A DNA stretch of 64,000 bases from Aestuariivivens sediminis (GTDB taxonomy: Bacteria > Bacteroidota > Bacteroidia > Flavobacteriales > Flavobacteriaceae), in contig NZ_JAKMCP010000001.1 in assembly GCF_022662105.1 (NCBI RefSeq), forward strand, positions 930,001 to 994,000, given 5' to 3'. The translations under genes and the position numbers were made by a program. The stretch's first letter is position 1; each line of letters opens with the position of its first letter. The notes beneath the pieces are model-generated. The model made no database searches and was not told the DNA's origin. It worked only from the letters and a program-made list of their open reading frames with translations. Below are positions 26,899 through 35,606 of this stretch, piece after piece.

Positions 26899-28074
26899 TT
26901 ATCTTAGAATTAATCGTTTTTCATCAAATTCAAAATCTTTTATAATGCCAAAATCTTTAATGGTCGAGATGATTTTATTTAAACTTTGATCTTTCCTTAA
27001 AAGTCCTATAAATTCTTCATCCTTTATCGCTTCATTTTCAAATACGACTTTAACATCATACCATCTCGCTAAAACTTTCATGATGTTTTGCAGGGATTCT
27101 TCTTCAAAACTAAAGATGCCATCCTTCCAGGAAATCTCATTGAACACATCAACCTCCTTAATGGTCGTTGTATGCGTTTGCAGATCAAAATCCAGCTGTT
27201 GATTAGGAACCAATCGTTGTTTACGTTCCGCAGGACCTACCAGCACTTTGCCCTCCACCAGGGTGGTGTAAATATTGGTCTCGTCCTTATAGGCCTTAAT
27301 GTTAAAGGCTGTACCCAATACCTCTACCTCTTGAGATGAATTTAGCACTTTAAATTCAGCCCCATTATGGGCAGTACTCGGAGACACCTCAAAGTAGGCT
27401 TCGCCATACACCAATTCCACCTCGCGGGCTTGCCCTTCCATAAAACTTACAGGATATTTTAGTTGCGATTCGGAGTTCAGCCAGACCTTGGTACCATCGG
27501 ACAGCTCAATAAAAAACTGCCCGCCTCTTGGTACCGTCAGATGATTAAAAACTAACTCAATTATGTCCTTGCTATTACCCTCATAAACGATTTCTTCCCC
27601 GTTACTTTTAGCGTTCCGGGTTTGAATGGCATTCCCTTTTTCCAGGGCTATCTGGGAGCCATCCTCTAAAGTCAGTATGGCCTTATCGGTACCCTGTTCA
27701 ATAACATTGGTATTCACTATGGCAGGGGTGCCGCCATCCTCAACGGATGTCGTGAATACATTAGTTCTAAAAAAATAGGCCGTCGCCAAAATACCCACCA
27801 GAATGGCGGCTGTTGCATATCTGTAAATCGATTGTGTTCTTAGCCTATAACGCCACGATTTTTCCTTACGAATGGCATCCAACAATCTTTGGATAGCAAC
27901 ATCTGTTTCCGGATCATTCATGTGCAGATTTATAATAAAATGCGTTTTCGCATACTCCTTAAACAATTCTTTATTTAAATCCTTTTCAATCCACACAGAA
28001 AGGAAATCCAAATCGGACAGTGTTGCCGAGTTGGTCAGGTACTTCACTATTACTTTTTTAATCTCAGGAGTCAT
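26899..28074 (-). CDS. FecR-family anti-sigma factor, locus B
   Basis: A 391-residue membrane anti-sigma factor: cytoplasmic sigma-binding region (1-80), one transmembrane helix (YATAAILVGILATAYFF), periplasmic FecR domain (TVPRGGQFFIELSDGTKVWL, VELVYGEAYFEVSP, VLGTAFNIKAYKDE) and a C-terminal STN-like domain from WKDGIFSFEEES. It has exactly the length of the locus C protein. The middle, about 27144-27873, is nearly identical in DNA to 42415-43144, while both ends are diverged. It is divergent from its sigma gene by 130 bp. Confidence 0.93.
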   Translation of the reverse strand: MTPEIKKVIVKYLTNSATLSDLDFLSVWIEKDLNKELFKEYAKTHFIINLHMNDPETDVAIQRLLDAIRKEKSWRYRLRTQSIYRYATAAILVGILATAYFFRTNVFTTSVEDGGTPAIVNTNVIEQGTDKAILTLEDGSQIALEKGNAIQTRNAKSNGEEIVYEGNSKDIIELVFNHLTVPRGGQFFIELSDGTKVWLNSESQLKYPVSFMEGQAREVELVYGEAYFEVSPSTAHNGAEFKVLNSSQEVEVLGTAFNIKAYKDETNIYTTLVEGKVLVGPAERKQRLVPNQQLDFDLQTHTTTIKEVDVFNEISWKDGIFSFEEESLQNIMKVLARWYDVKVVFENEAIKDEEFIGLLRKDQSLNKIISTIKDFGIIKDFEFDEKRLILR

Positions 28075-28204
28075 TATTTGAAATGTTCTTTATACCTCTA
28101 TAGCAAAGCAGAAATTAAAAACCCTTGCTTTTTTAACAAGTTTTTTTATTCTTCATAAAATTTTCATGACATTTACATAAAATAGGTTAGGTTCAATTCG
28201 TGTT

Positions 28205-28798
28205 ATGTCATTAAAATTTGAAAATTCATCCATACTGATTTTAAATCTGAAGGAGGGAAACGAAGAGGCTTATAGGTATTTGTTAAAAACCTATCATAGT
28301 CTCCTGTTTAATTATGCCTTCAGTCTGACCAACGATCGCGCTATGGCCCAGGATGTGATTCAGGAGGTTTTTATGAATCTCTGGAGGGATAGGGAAAAAC
28401 TTGATGCCTCCTATTCATTAAAAAACTATATCTTCAAGATGACCTATAATAAATTCATTAACCAATACCACAAAAAAAGAGCATTTTCTTCTATTGAACG
28501 TGCCTATATGGAAGCCTTGAATGAATCTGTAGATGATAATTATACCGAATTATTGGAAAAAAAATTAGCCTTAGTGTCGGAAGGCATTTCAAGTTTACCC
28601 AAAAAATGTAAAGAGACTTTTTTATTAAGCAAAAATGAGGGTTTGACCAATATTGAAATTGCTGAATACCTCAATATTTCCATAAAAACAGTGGAAGGTC
28701 ATTTAACCAAAGCCTATAATATCCTTAGAGAACGATTGGCAGAGAAGTTGAAACATATTTTGTTCATGCTATTTGAAAGGAATTCCACCAAATTATAG
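28205..28798 (+). CDS. ECF RNA polymerase sigma-70 factor, locus B
   Basis: A 197-residue ECF sigma factor. Region 2 runs from AYRYLLKTYHSLLFNYA through QDVIQEVFMNLWRDREKL, and region 4 has LPKKCKETFLLSKNEGLT plus the helix-turn-helix NIEIAEYLNISIKTVEGHL. It starts with ATG and is divergent from FecR. The intergenic leader is very A/T-rich and I could not pick out a convincing promoter. It should direct transcription of the locus B SusC operon when the anti-sigma factor is relieved. Confidence 0.93.
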   Translation: MSLKFENSSILILNLKEGNEEAYRYLLKTYHSLLFNYAFSLTNDRAMAQDVIQEVFMNLWRDREKLDASYSLKNYIFKMTYNKFINQYHKKRAFSSIERAYMEALNESVDDNYTELLEKKLALVSEGISSLPKKCKETFLLSKNEGLTNIEIAEYLNISIKTVEGHLTKAYNILRERLAEKLKHILFMLFERNSTKL

Positions 28799-29030
28799 AA
28801 TCCTATACTTATCTTGTTTTGAAAATTAAAAATAAAGACATCTTTCTGTTTTGGATTTACTTCTCCATTTATGAGGTATTACCGTCATATAAATAAATCA
28901 TGAGCAGGACGTCTTTCATGAGAACCCGTTTTGTCTTGACCTGGCCATGGTATTTTCCTTTATCGGGGTCACAAAACCCACTTGTCTACTCATACATGCT
29001 TTTGCAAATCATCCTGTAAAAAGTTATGCG

Positions 29031-30398
29031 TCATACCTCATCTTTAGCTTTAGCATTCCATACTAACAAGGCCAAAATCACTGAAAGTATGGCTGCTCCT
29101 AACCAAAATATCCTGATCTGTGAAAAATCATAAGATATCACACCATCTGTCATTAATGCTGAGTCTTCTATGTATATCCCACTTATAATCTCCTGGATCC
29201 CTGCACCTGCATAACTGGCTATACCTATCAAGCCCATAGCTGCTCCTGCTGCTTTCTTTGGAGCTAAATCCACTGCCATGAGCCCTCCCAGGAAGGTTAT
29301 CAAAATTCCTATGGCAAATCCATGTACGATCATTGAAATTGAGTCTGTAAACACATTAGAATTTGAATAAAATAAAAAGACCGAAACAGACAAGACATTG
29401 AGAATTCCTGCTACCAAGGCCGGCACATTCCGGCTTCCTTTAAAAAATCTGTCTGAAATAAATCCAGATAGAACCGTTCCAATAATTCCTGATATGGCTG
29501 TCAATCCAATAATTTGGGCTGCTTCAACATTACTGTAGCCTTTCTCAGCCTCGGCATAGAACACCCCCCAACTTTCAATAGCATACCGAATCACGTACAT
29601 CAATGCTGACGATAGGGCGAGTAGCCAAATAGCCGGGTTCTTTAATATCGATTTTTGTGAACTACTTACATCTTGGGGCTTATTTTCGGAACGTTTTCCT
29701 CCTTTCTGTTTCTGTTCAAGTGATACTACTGATGGCAGTCCCTTGCTCTCAGGACTATCATACAAAAATAGCTTCACCATAATTGCCCCAATTATTCCTA
29801 CTACTCCTGCTCCCCAGAATCCCCATCGCCATCCTCCAAAACCAATCAATAGTGGTAACAGTGTAAAGGCAATAGCCTTACCAATATTATGGCTGGCACT
29901 CCAGGCTGCATAATACGTTCCTCTTTCATTTGCTTTAAACCATCTGGTAAGGGCTACAACGCAAGGCGCTGCTCCCTGTGATTGGAACCAGCCACTCAAA
30001 CCCCATACTATAATAAATACCAAGAAAACAGGAAAAAACCCTAGAATTAGGTTAGCCAATGCCGTAAAAAGCAATCCTATAGAAATAAATTTATTGACAT
30101 TTAAATGATCTGATAAAAATCCATTAACCAGCTTACCTATAGCATAAGAAAAGAATAGTGCCGAACCAATTTGTCCTAATTGTGCAGGATCAAATATATC
30201 TGCATCAACCAGCGGTTTTTTAATCACACTCAAGCTCAACCTGCATACATAGAAAAAAGCATATCCAAATGTAGCGGAGAGGAAAACACTCCATTTGGAC
30301 ATCTTATACTTTTTTTGGACTAAGGTTTTATCACCAATTAATTCCCGTGCTGGCAAGGGCGCAAAATACGTTTTGATTTTATGTGTCTTTTGTATCAT
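29031..30398 (-). CDS. GlpT/UhpT-type organophosphate:phosphate antiporter (OPA, MFS), locus C
   Basis: Paralogue of the carrier at 169-1473 over its full length, with an extra charged loop (KQKGGKRSENKPQ, about 230-241) between the two six-helix halves. The two phosphate-binding arginines of GlpT are conserved: Arg53 in YAFFYVCRLSLSV and Arg271 in MYVIRYAIESWG. Expected to import glycerol 3-phosphate or a related phosphate ester against inorganic phosphate at the inner membrane. It is the last gene of the locus C series but is separated from the GDPD gene by a strong hairpin, so it may have partly independent expression. Confidence 0.87.
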   Translation of the reverse strand: MIQKTHKIKTYFAPLPARELIGDKTLVQKKYKMSKWSVFLSATFGYAFFYVCRLSLSVIKKPLVDADIFDPAQLGQIGSALFFSYAIGKLVNGFLSDHLNVNKFISIGLLFTALANLILGFFPVFLVFIIVWGLSGWFQSQGAAPCVVALTRWFKANERGTYYAAWSASHNIGKAIAFTLLPLLIGFGGWRWGFWGAGVVGIIGAIMVKLFLYDSPESKGLPSVVSLEQKQKGGKRSENKPQDVSSSQKSILKNPAIWLLALSSALMYVIRYAIESWGVFYAEAEKGYSNVEAAQIIGLTAISGIIGTVLSGFISDRFFKGSRNVPALVAGILNVLSVSVFLFYSNSNVFTDSISMIVHGFAIGILITFLGGLMAVDLAPKKAAGAAMGLIGIASYAGAGIQEIISGIYIEDSALMTDGVISYDFSQIRIFWLGAAILSVILALLVWNAKAKDEV

Positions 30399-30450
30399 AA
30401 TTTCATTTTTGATAACTTTTTATGCTAAAATTTAGCAGCGAAGGATTATA

Positions 30451-30487
30451 TTTTAAAAGCACAGTCACAAAAACTGTGCTTTTAAAA
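30451..30487 (-). terminator. Terminator hairpin between GDPD and GlpT-like genes, locus C
   Basis: Perfect 15-bp arms TTTTAAAAGCACAGT and ACTGTGCTTTTAAAA around a 7-base loop. The stem carries a T run on either strand, so it fits an intrinsic terminator. It lies 41 bp after the GDPD stop on the minus strand and 53 bp before the transporter start. Confidence 0.75.
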
Positions 30488-30527
30488 ACTAAACTAACTC
30501 AACTATAAAAAAACTAACTAAATTTTT

Positions 30528-31472
30528 TTAATTATGAAGTCCTTTACTTCTGAGATAATCTAATAGCAATTGGGGGCGATCTGTTTGAATTATATCAATA
30601 TTTTTTTCAATAAACCAATCATAAACTGTAGGATCTATCATAGCCTTTTCATCATCATGCCCTGCGTTATGTTGAGGCCAAAGCGCGTTTACCCAAATAC
30701 TAGAACCTCTGTGTCTAATCTTTTTAAACTCCTTGATAAATTTGATACTATCATGCTTTACGGTAAATTCAAATGCAATTGGTAGGTGCTTAGAAGATAA
30801 ATACGCGTCAATAATGGCCTTTGCATTGTCATTAGGCAAACCTATTATCGGCATAAAATGGACTTCGTCCAAATAAGCTCCAAACTCAGTTTCTACCTCA
30901 GATAACTGTTTTGACCCTTTTATGACTACTTGGTTTTGTGTACCTGTTTCTTTTATGATTTCGTAACATTTATCGAAAATGGGGTAACTCTTATCTAAAT
31001 TGATCAGAATTTTATCTTTTGATACCAATAGTGCTTCTTTAAGGGTTGGAATTTTATGTTGTGTTGGTACACGTAACCCATCCAATAAACGTAAAGATTT
31101 CAGCGAATCTAATGTCCATTCGCTAACTAAACCTTTCCCGTTTGTTGTCCTGTCAATGGTATTATCATGCATGAGAACTAAATGCCCGTCTTTAGTTTCA
31201 CGAATATCAATCTCAACCATATCCACTCCCATATCAATACAATTTTGTATCGCTTGTAGGGAATTTTCAGGCGCATTGCGCCAATCACCGCGATGTGATA
31301 CGACAATAATGTGATTGTTATTGGAATCTTTTAGATTTGCTATTTTTTCCTGAATTGAAGTAACGCTATTACTGTCAGCATTTTTCGTCTCTTCGGATTT
31401 TTTATTATCCTTGCACGAAACCAGTAAAAGAGTGCTAATCAATATTGTATATGTGAAAACTTTAAAGTTCAT
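30528..31472 (-). CDS. Glycerophosphodiester phosphodiesterase lipoprotein (GDPD/GlpQ family), locus C
   Basis: Close paralogue of the enzyme at 1574-2527. Lipobox LLLVSC with Cys20, then HRGDWRNAPENSLQAI, VEIDIRETKDGHLVLMHD and the shared end TDRPQLLLDYLRSKGLHN. The His, Arg, Glu, Asp and second His needed for metal-dependent phosphodiester cleavage are all there. Predicted product is glycerol 3-phosphate in the periplasm or on the surface. It lies 18 bp after the PhoD-like gene. Confidence 0.9.
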   Translation of the reverse strand: MNFKVFTYTILISTLLLVSCKDNKKSEETKNADSNSVTSIQEKIANLKDSNNNHIIVVSHRGDWRNAPENSLQAIQNCIDMGVDMVEIDIRETKDGHLVLMHDNTIDRTTNGKGLVSEWTLDSLKSLRLLDGLRVPTQHKIPTLKEALLVSKDKILINLDKSYPIFDKCYEIIKETGTQNQVVIKGSKQLSEVETEFGAYLDEVHFMPIIGLPNDNAKAIIDAYLSSKHLPIAFEFTVKHDSIKFIKEFKKIRHRGSSIWVNALWPQHNAGHDDEKAMIDPTVYDWFIEKNIDIIQTDRPQLLLDYLRSKGLHN

Positions 31473-31490
31473 GTATTTATTATTTTAGAT

Positions 31491-32507
31491 TTAATTAACG
31501 ACTGGAAACCGGAGGGTTTCTGACCAATATCTTATTCCCTTATCTCCATTAATTGATAATTTGGCTATAATCATATTATCTTGTTGAACCAGTTCTAATT
31601 GTCCATAATTCAAATGGGGTATTATACTACCTATTCGATATCGGTTGTAATCTTCCTTTAAAAACTCCCAAGAATGCGTCATACCGCTTGATGTTATTTC
31701 GTAGATTTCATAGTCTAAATCCTTAAGTTTGATTTTACTTATTTCAGCCATATGACGATCTCCACTTAAAAAAATCACTCCGGGGGTCTTATATTTTTCT
31801 AATAGATTGAAAATCCGCTGCCTTGATATAGGGAAATTAGCCCATTTTTCATCTTTATGATCAGCGGGTATAATCTGTAATCCACTACAAATAATGGTGA
31901 CACTTGAATTATTTTTCTCCAGTTCCTTCTCAAACCATTCCCATTGGTTTTGACCTAATATATCACCCTTATAATTTGGTTGATAAATCCCATTAATTCT
32001 AATAATTTCATCTTGATTATATCTAACATCCAATAGAATAACTTTTATAGAATGCTTTTCATTAATACTAAAAATATGAGCCGTATAAACCCCGTCATTT
32101 TCTCTTAGAAAACTATCTTCTGGCTCATCAAAAAAATCAAAAAACAGCTGCTTACTATCTTCTTTGTAACCGTAATTTTTATTTCCGTCATTAACCCCAA
32201 AATCATGATCATCCCAGGTTCCAATTACTTTAACCTTTCTCTTTAATTTTAGATAATCTTCATTGTTGCCCTGTTGTTTGTACTTTTGTTTTAAAACTTC
32301 CATATTATCTGTATCTCCATATATATTATCTCCAAGCCAAATCCATAAATCAGGCTTATTACTGATAATATCATCCCATAGCGGTTGAACTTTATCTTGT
32401 TTATTGCAAGACCCAAAGTTTATAACAAAATCGTTAGTCGAATCCGATTGTGCTAAACATAAAATGCTACTAAATACTATTAAATAAAGAAAGATATATT
32501 TAAGCAT
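31491..32507 (-). CDS. PhoD-like metallophosphoesterase (alkaline phosphatase D family), locus C
   Basis: A 338-residue exported phosphoesterase with a signal peptide (IFLYLIVFSSILCLAQ). Metal-site motifs of the PhoD/calcineurin-like group are visible: FGSCN (31-35), WLGDNIYGD (57-65), TWDDHDFG (97-104), SGDRHMAEIS (248-257) and SSGMTHSW. PhoD enzymes cleave phosphomono- or phosphodiesters; Bacillus PhoD cuts teichoic acid chains internally. It sits 18 bp upstream of a GlpQ-type GDPD and near a GlpT-type carrier, the same three activities used for teichoic acid recycling in Bacillus. The real substrate is unproven. Confidence 0.87.
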   Translation of the reverse strand: MLKYIFLYLIVFSSILCLAQSDSTNDFVINFGSCNKQDKVQPLWDDIISNKPDLWIWLGDNIYGDTDNMEVLKQKYKQQGNNEDYLKLKRKVKVIGTWDDHDFGVNDGNKNYGYKEDSKQLFFDFFDEPEDSFLRENDGVYTAHIFSINEKHSIKVILLDVRYNQDEIIRINGIYQPNYKGDILGQNQWEWFEKELEKNNSSVTIICSGLQIIPADHKDEKWANFPISRQRIFNLLEKYKTPGVIFLSGDRHMAEISKIKLKDLDYEIYEITSSGMTHSWEFLKEDYNRYRIGSIIPHLNYGQLELVQQDNMIIAKLSINGDKGIRYWSETLRFPVVN

Positions 32508-32568
32508 AAAAAATAAAAATTTAAAGCAGTTTCGTATAAGTAACCCGCTCTCATATTCACATAAAAGT

Positions 32569-34047
32569 TTATTTAATAATCAATTTTGTTGTTACTAACT
32601 TATTGTTCTCTTGAACCCTCAAAATATACATGCCATCTCTTAAGTTGGATGTTTTTATTTTTTCATTTGCTTCAATATTATTGGAATACACCTGTTTACC
32701 TGACATGTCAAAAATTTGAATCGATTTAGCACTATTTGAAGCCGTTGAAACATAAAACCCGCCTGAAACTACTGGATTAGGATATACTCTAAAGTCTTCT
32801 AATAGGATTTTCAGATTGGATAAGGTTATTGCGTTAACATTTGAGGTATGCTTTGCATTTTTACCATACATAGGCCAGCCACCTACTTGCAAACCTGTAG
32901 CAGAAGTTGTTAAGGCACTTAATTTACCGGCAGAAGCGGTTTCAACACCAACATATATTGTCCCATCTGAATCTATGGCTGCTGGAGATGTGATTTTAGC
33001 ACCCAGACTTAAAGGTGTATAAGCCTCAGTCCCATCGCTATTAAGAACATAAAACATACCACTTGTATCTCCAAAATAGAGTCTGCCAAGATTATCAATA
33101 GCTGGTACAACTTCAATCGCTGCCCCTGCAATATAAGTCCACAGTATGGTTCCATCCACAGGATTAAATGCCTGCATTTTCCTTCCGGCATTACCCAAAT
33201 ATACCGTGCCATCTGCAGCAACGGCAGGACCTCCCTTTTCGGCATTTTCACCTACAAAAGTTACAGACCACTTTTCGGTACCATCTGCCGGATTATATGC
33301 TTTCAAAACACCATCTCCTGCCGCATTTAATTTTGCAGAAGCATAAATTGTTTCATCGTTTGCAAGTGCAATTGCTGAACTGGCATAACCCCCGGTCCCA
33401 TAAGTTGTAGACCATTTTTGAGTTCCATCCGGATTAATCGCATACATAGTGTCATTTGTGGCTATCGCATAAATAGTACCATCAGACCCTATGGCAGGAA
33501 CACTGTTAAAATCTGTACCTGTTCCAAAAATCCAATTCTGCACTGTTAAATCAAGAGAATAGTTACGTAATCCTCTGTCGTTGTTGTTACGGGTAAGTAT
33601 ATAAACGTCACCGTTATTTGCAAATGCGGGAGCTGAATAGCGTACTCTAGAATTCATATAAAAGGTACGTAAAGTGTCTCCTGAAACGGCATTGAATCTA
33701 TGAACTCGTCTTCCGTAATGGCCACTTATATATACAGATCCATCGGCATTTATTGATGGGCTGGATATAATTTGGTCTACTTTATCTTGTAAAGCACCTT
33801 CATTTACATGTCCTTGCCATTTTAGCGTGTTATTTGGGTTAATAGCAAACACATTTTCAGGTGAAGTTTCGTAGGTTAGTGTATTACGTGTTGTGTAATC
33901 GCAAGCGATGTAAATTGTACCATCATCTGCAATAGCCGGACCCGAATAGGCTACTTTATCCGGTAATGTATAAGACCAGCTTTCAGCCAATTGTCCATAA
34001 GACCCCATAGATAATAATATGCCTAATATTGTGTAAATTTTTTTCAT
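32569..34047 (-). CDS. PQQ-like beta-propeller protein with T9SS type A sorting domain, locus C
   Basis: Signal peptide (MKKIYTILGILLSMGSYGQ), then about seven propeller blades with DGTIYIA/DGTVYLG and NPDGTQKW repeats (25-385), the WPMYGKNAKHTSN motif common to the three propeller proteins here, and a C-terminal domain of about 75 residues starting FRVYPNPV and ending KLVTTKLIIK. That last domain is the type IX secretion sorting signal, so the protein is expected on the cell surface or in the medium, unlike its two lipoprotein relatives. A binding or scaffold role in the glycerophosphodiester locus is inferred. Confidence 0.85.
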   Translation of the reverse strand: MKKIYTILGILLSMGSYGQLAESWSYTLPDKVAYSGPAIADDGTIYIACDYTTRNTLTYETSPENVFAINPNNTLKWQGHVNEGALQDKVDQIISSPSINADGSVYISGHYGRRVHRFNAVSGDTLRTFYMNSRVRYSAPAFANNGDVYILTRNNNDRGLRNYSLDLTVQNWIFGTGTDFNSVPAIGSDGTIYAIATNDTMYAINPDGTQKWSTTYGTGGYASSAIALANDETIYASAKLNAAGDGVLKAYNPADGTEKWSVTFVGENAEKGGPAVAADGTVYLGNAGRKMQAFNPVDGTILWTYIAGAAIEVVPAIDNLGRLYFGDTSGMFYVLNSDGTEAYTPLSLGAKITSPAAIDSDGTIYVGVETASAGKLSALTTSATGLQVGGWPMYGKNAKHTSNVNAITLSNLKILLEDFRVYPNPVVSGGFYVSTASNSAKSIQIFDMSGKQVYSNNIEANEKIKTSNLRDGMYILRVQENNKLVTTKLIIK

Positions 34048-34134
34048 AATGTTTAAGTTTTAGAATGTGGAATATCCGGACGGCTCAAAATAAGAACCGT
34101 CCAAAAGATTTTTAATAAATTGATTTTTAGAAGC

Positions 34135-35595
34135 TTACCTGCCTTGGTGTTTCGCATTTTTAGAACGCATTGGCCAACCACTTGAAGCAGGCCCTGAGGC
34201 ATTCGTTTTTAAAGCAAATAATTTACCCGTACCGTCAGATTGATCTGCGGCTACATAGATTGTACCATCTGAACCAATTGCTGCCGATGACCACACTCTA
34301 GAGCCCAACTGCATTTCTTTCCATTTCTTATTCCCATCAGGGTCTATAACATGAAAAAAGCCAGATTCATCCCCTACGTAGATATTACCATCATTATCAA
34401 TAGCAGGTGTTACTAATGATTCTCCCAATAAATCATAACTCCATTTTATTGTGCCATCGGCACTATTGTAGGCCAATAGTTTACCATCTTGTCCGGCCAA
34501 ATATAATGTTCCGTCAGGAGCAATAACCGGACCTCCCCTGGACACCTTATTGGTTCTACCTACGCGCCACTTTTCAGTTCCGTCATTGGGATCGTAGGCA
34601 ATCAAGACTCCTCCCGATGTTGGATCCAAATTATTGCCTTCACCTGAAAAATAAACCGTCCCATCTTCACCTATAGCGGTTGCACAAGCTGTCCAACTTC
34701 CATACTCTGATTTCCATTTCTCTGTTCCGTCCGGATTTATGGCATAGAAAAAATCATCTGTATTACCTACGAATAATGTTCCGTCTGAAGCAATTGCGGG
34801 GGTTGCATTAAAATCACCACCTGCTCCAAAATTCCATTTCTCTGTCCCATCCGGATTTAATGCAAAAAGTGCATCGGACTGTGAACCAATATAAATAGTG
34901 CCATCACTCGCAAAAACGGCACCATTATAACGCGGATTACTTCCCGTATCGAACTGAAAGCGCAACGTGCCATCAGGACTGAAGGCGTACAAATTATCAT
35001 CATAAGAGCCAAAATACACATTCCCATTATCATCTATGGAAACGGTACTTCTATTAATATCCCCTGCAGCATAGCTCCATTTGAGTGAACCTCCAGAGTT
35101 TATGGCAAACATGTTATCAAGACCATTTTTGGCACTACAAGCCATATAAACCGTCCCGTCATCGCCAACTGCTGGTGAGGCACTTTCAAACTTAGCAGGT
35201 AAATTAAATACCCAGACTTTAGTAGGTTCGGTTGTGGCGGTGGAAGGCTCAACTACATTAATTGTCTTCGAGAATTCGTTCACATTAATATTTCCCGAGT
35301 TATCCGTTACTGTGAGAACTACTGTAAATGCGCCTTTTTCATAAGTATGTACCGGAGATTGTTCAGACGATGTCGTGCCGTCTCCAAAATTCCAACTCCA
35401 AGATGAAATACTTCCATTTTGATCAAAAGATAAATCTGTAAAAACAGAAGCATTCCCTTCTATTACCTCAGTTTCGTTAACGCTAAAGGCCGCCACTGGC
35501 TTAGTATCCAAAACTGAATCTTCATTTTCGCATGAAACAATTCCAAAAAGGAAAAGGAATATGCCATATTTTAATAGTTTATTAATTTGTTTCAT
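34135..35595 (-). CDS. PKD-domain/PQQ-like beta-propeller lipoprotein, locus C
   Basis: Lipoprotein signal (LFGIVSC), one PKD domain (about 30-115, WSWNFGDGTTSSEQSPVHTY), then a propeller (about 130-470) of repeats with DGTVYMA, DGTIYIGS and INPDGTEKW, ending GWPMRSKNAKHQGR. Architecture matches the locus A protein at 3517 without the FN3 part. It lies 11 bp after the PKD-GDPD gene and 87 bp before the T9SS propeller gene. The two loci therefore share a propeller lipoprotein downstream of SusD, which fits a surface substrate-binding protein. Confidence 0.85.
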   Translation of the reverse strand: MKQINKLLKYGIFLFLFGIVSCENEDSVLDTKPVAAFSVNETEVIEGNASVFTDLSFDQNGSISSWSWNFGDGTTSSEQSPVHTYEKGAFTVVLTVTDNSGNINVNEFSKTINVVEPSTATTEPTKVWVFNLPAKFESASPAVGDDGTVYMACSAKNGLDNMFAINSGGSLKWSYAAGDINRSTVSIDDNGNVYFGSYDDNLYAFSPDGTLRFQFDTGSNPRYNGAVFASDGTIYIGSQSDALFALNPDGTEKWNFGAGGDFNATPAIASDGTLFVGNTDDFFYAINPDGTEKWKSEYGSWTACATAIGEDGTVYFSGEGNNLDPTSGGVLIAYDPNDGTEKWRVGRTNKVSRGGPVIAPDGTLYLAGQDGKLLAYNSADGTIKWSYDLLGESLVTPAIDNDGNIYVGDESGFFHVIDPDGNKKWKEMQLGSRVWSSAAIGSDGTIYVAADQSDGTGKLFALKTNASGPASSGWPMRSKNAKHQGR

Positions 35596-35606
35596 TTTTA
35601 ATATTT

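Noticed and set aside
34078-34102. GGACGG/CCGTCC hairpin between the two propeller genes of locus C
   Set aside because: Only a 6-bp stem and no T run on the transcribed strand; too weak to call a terminator.
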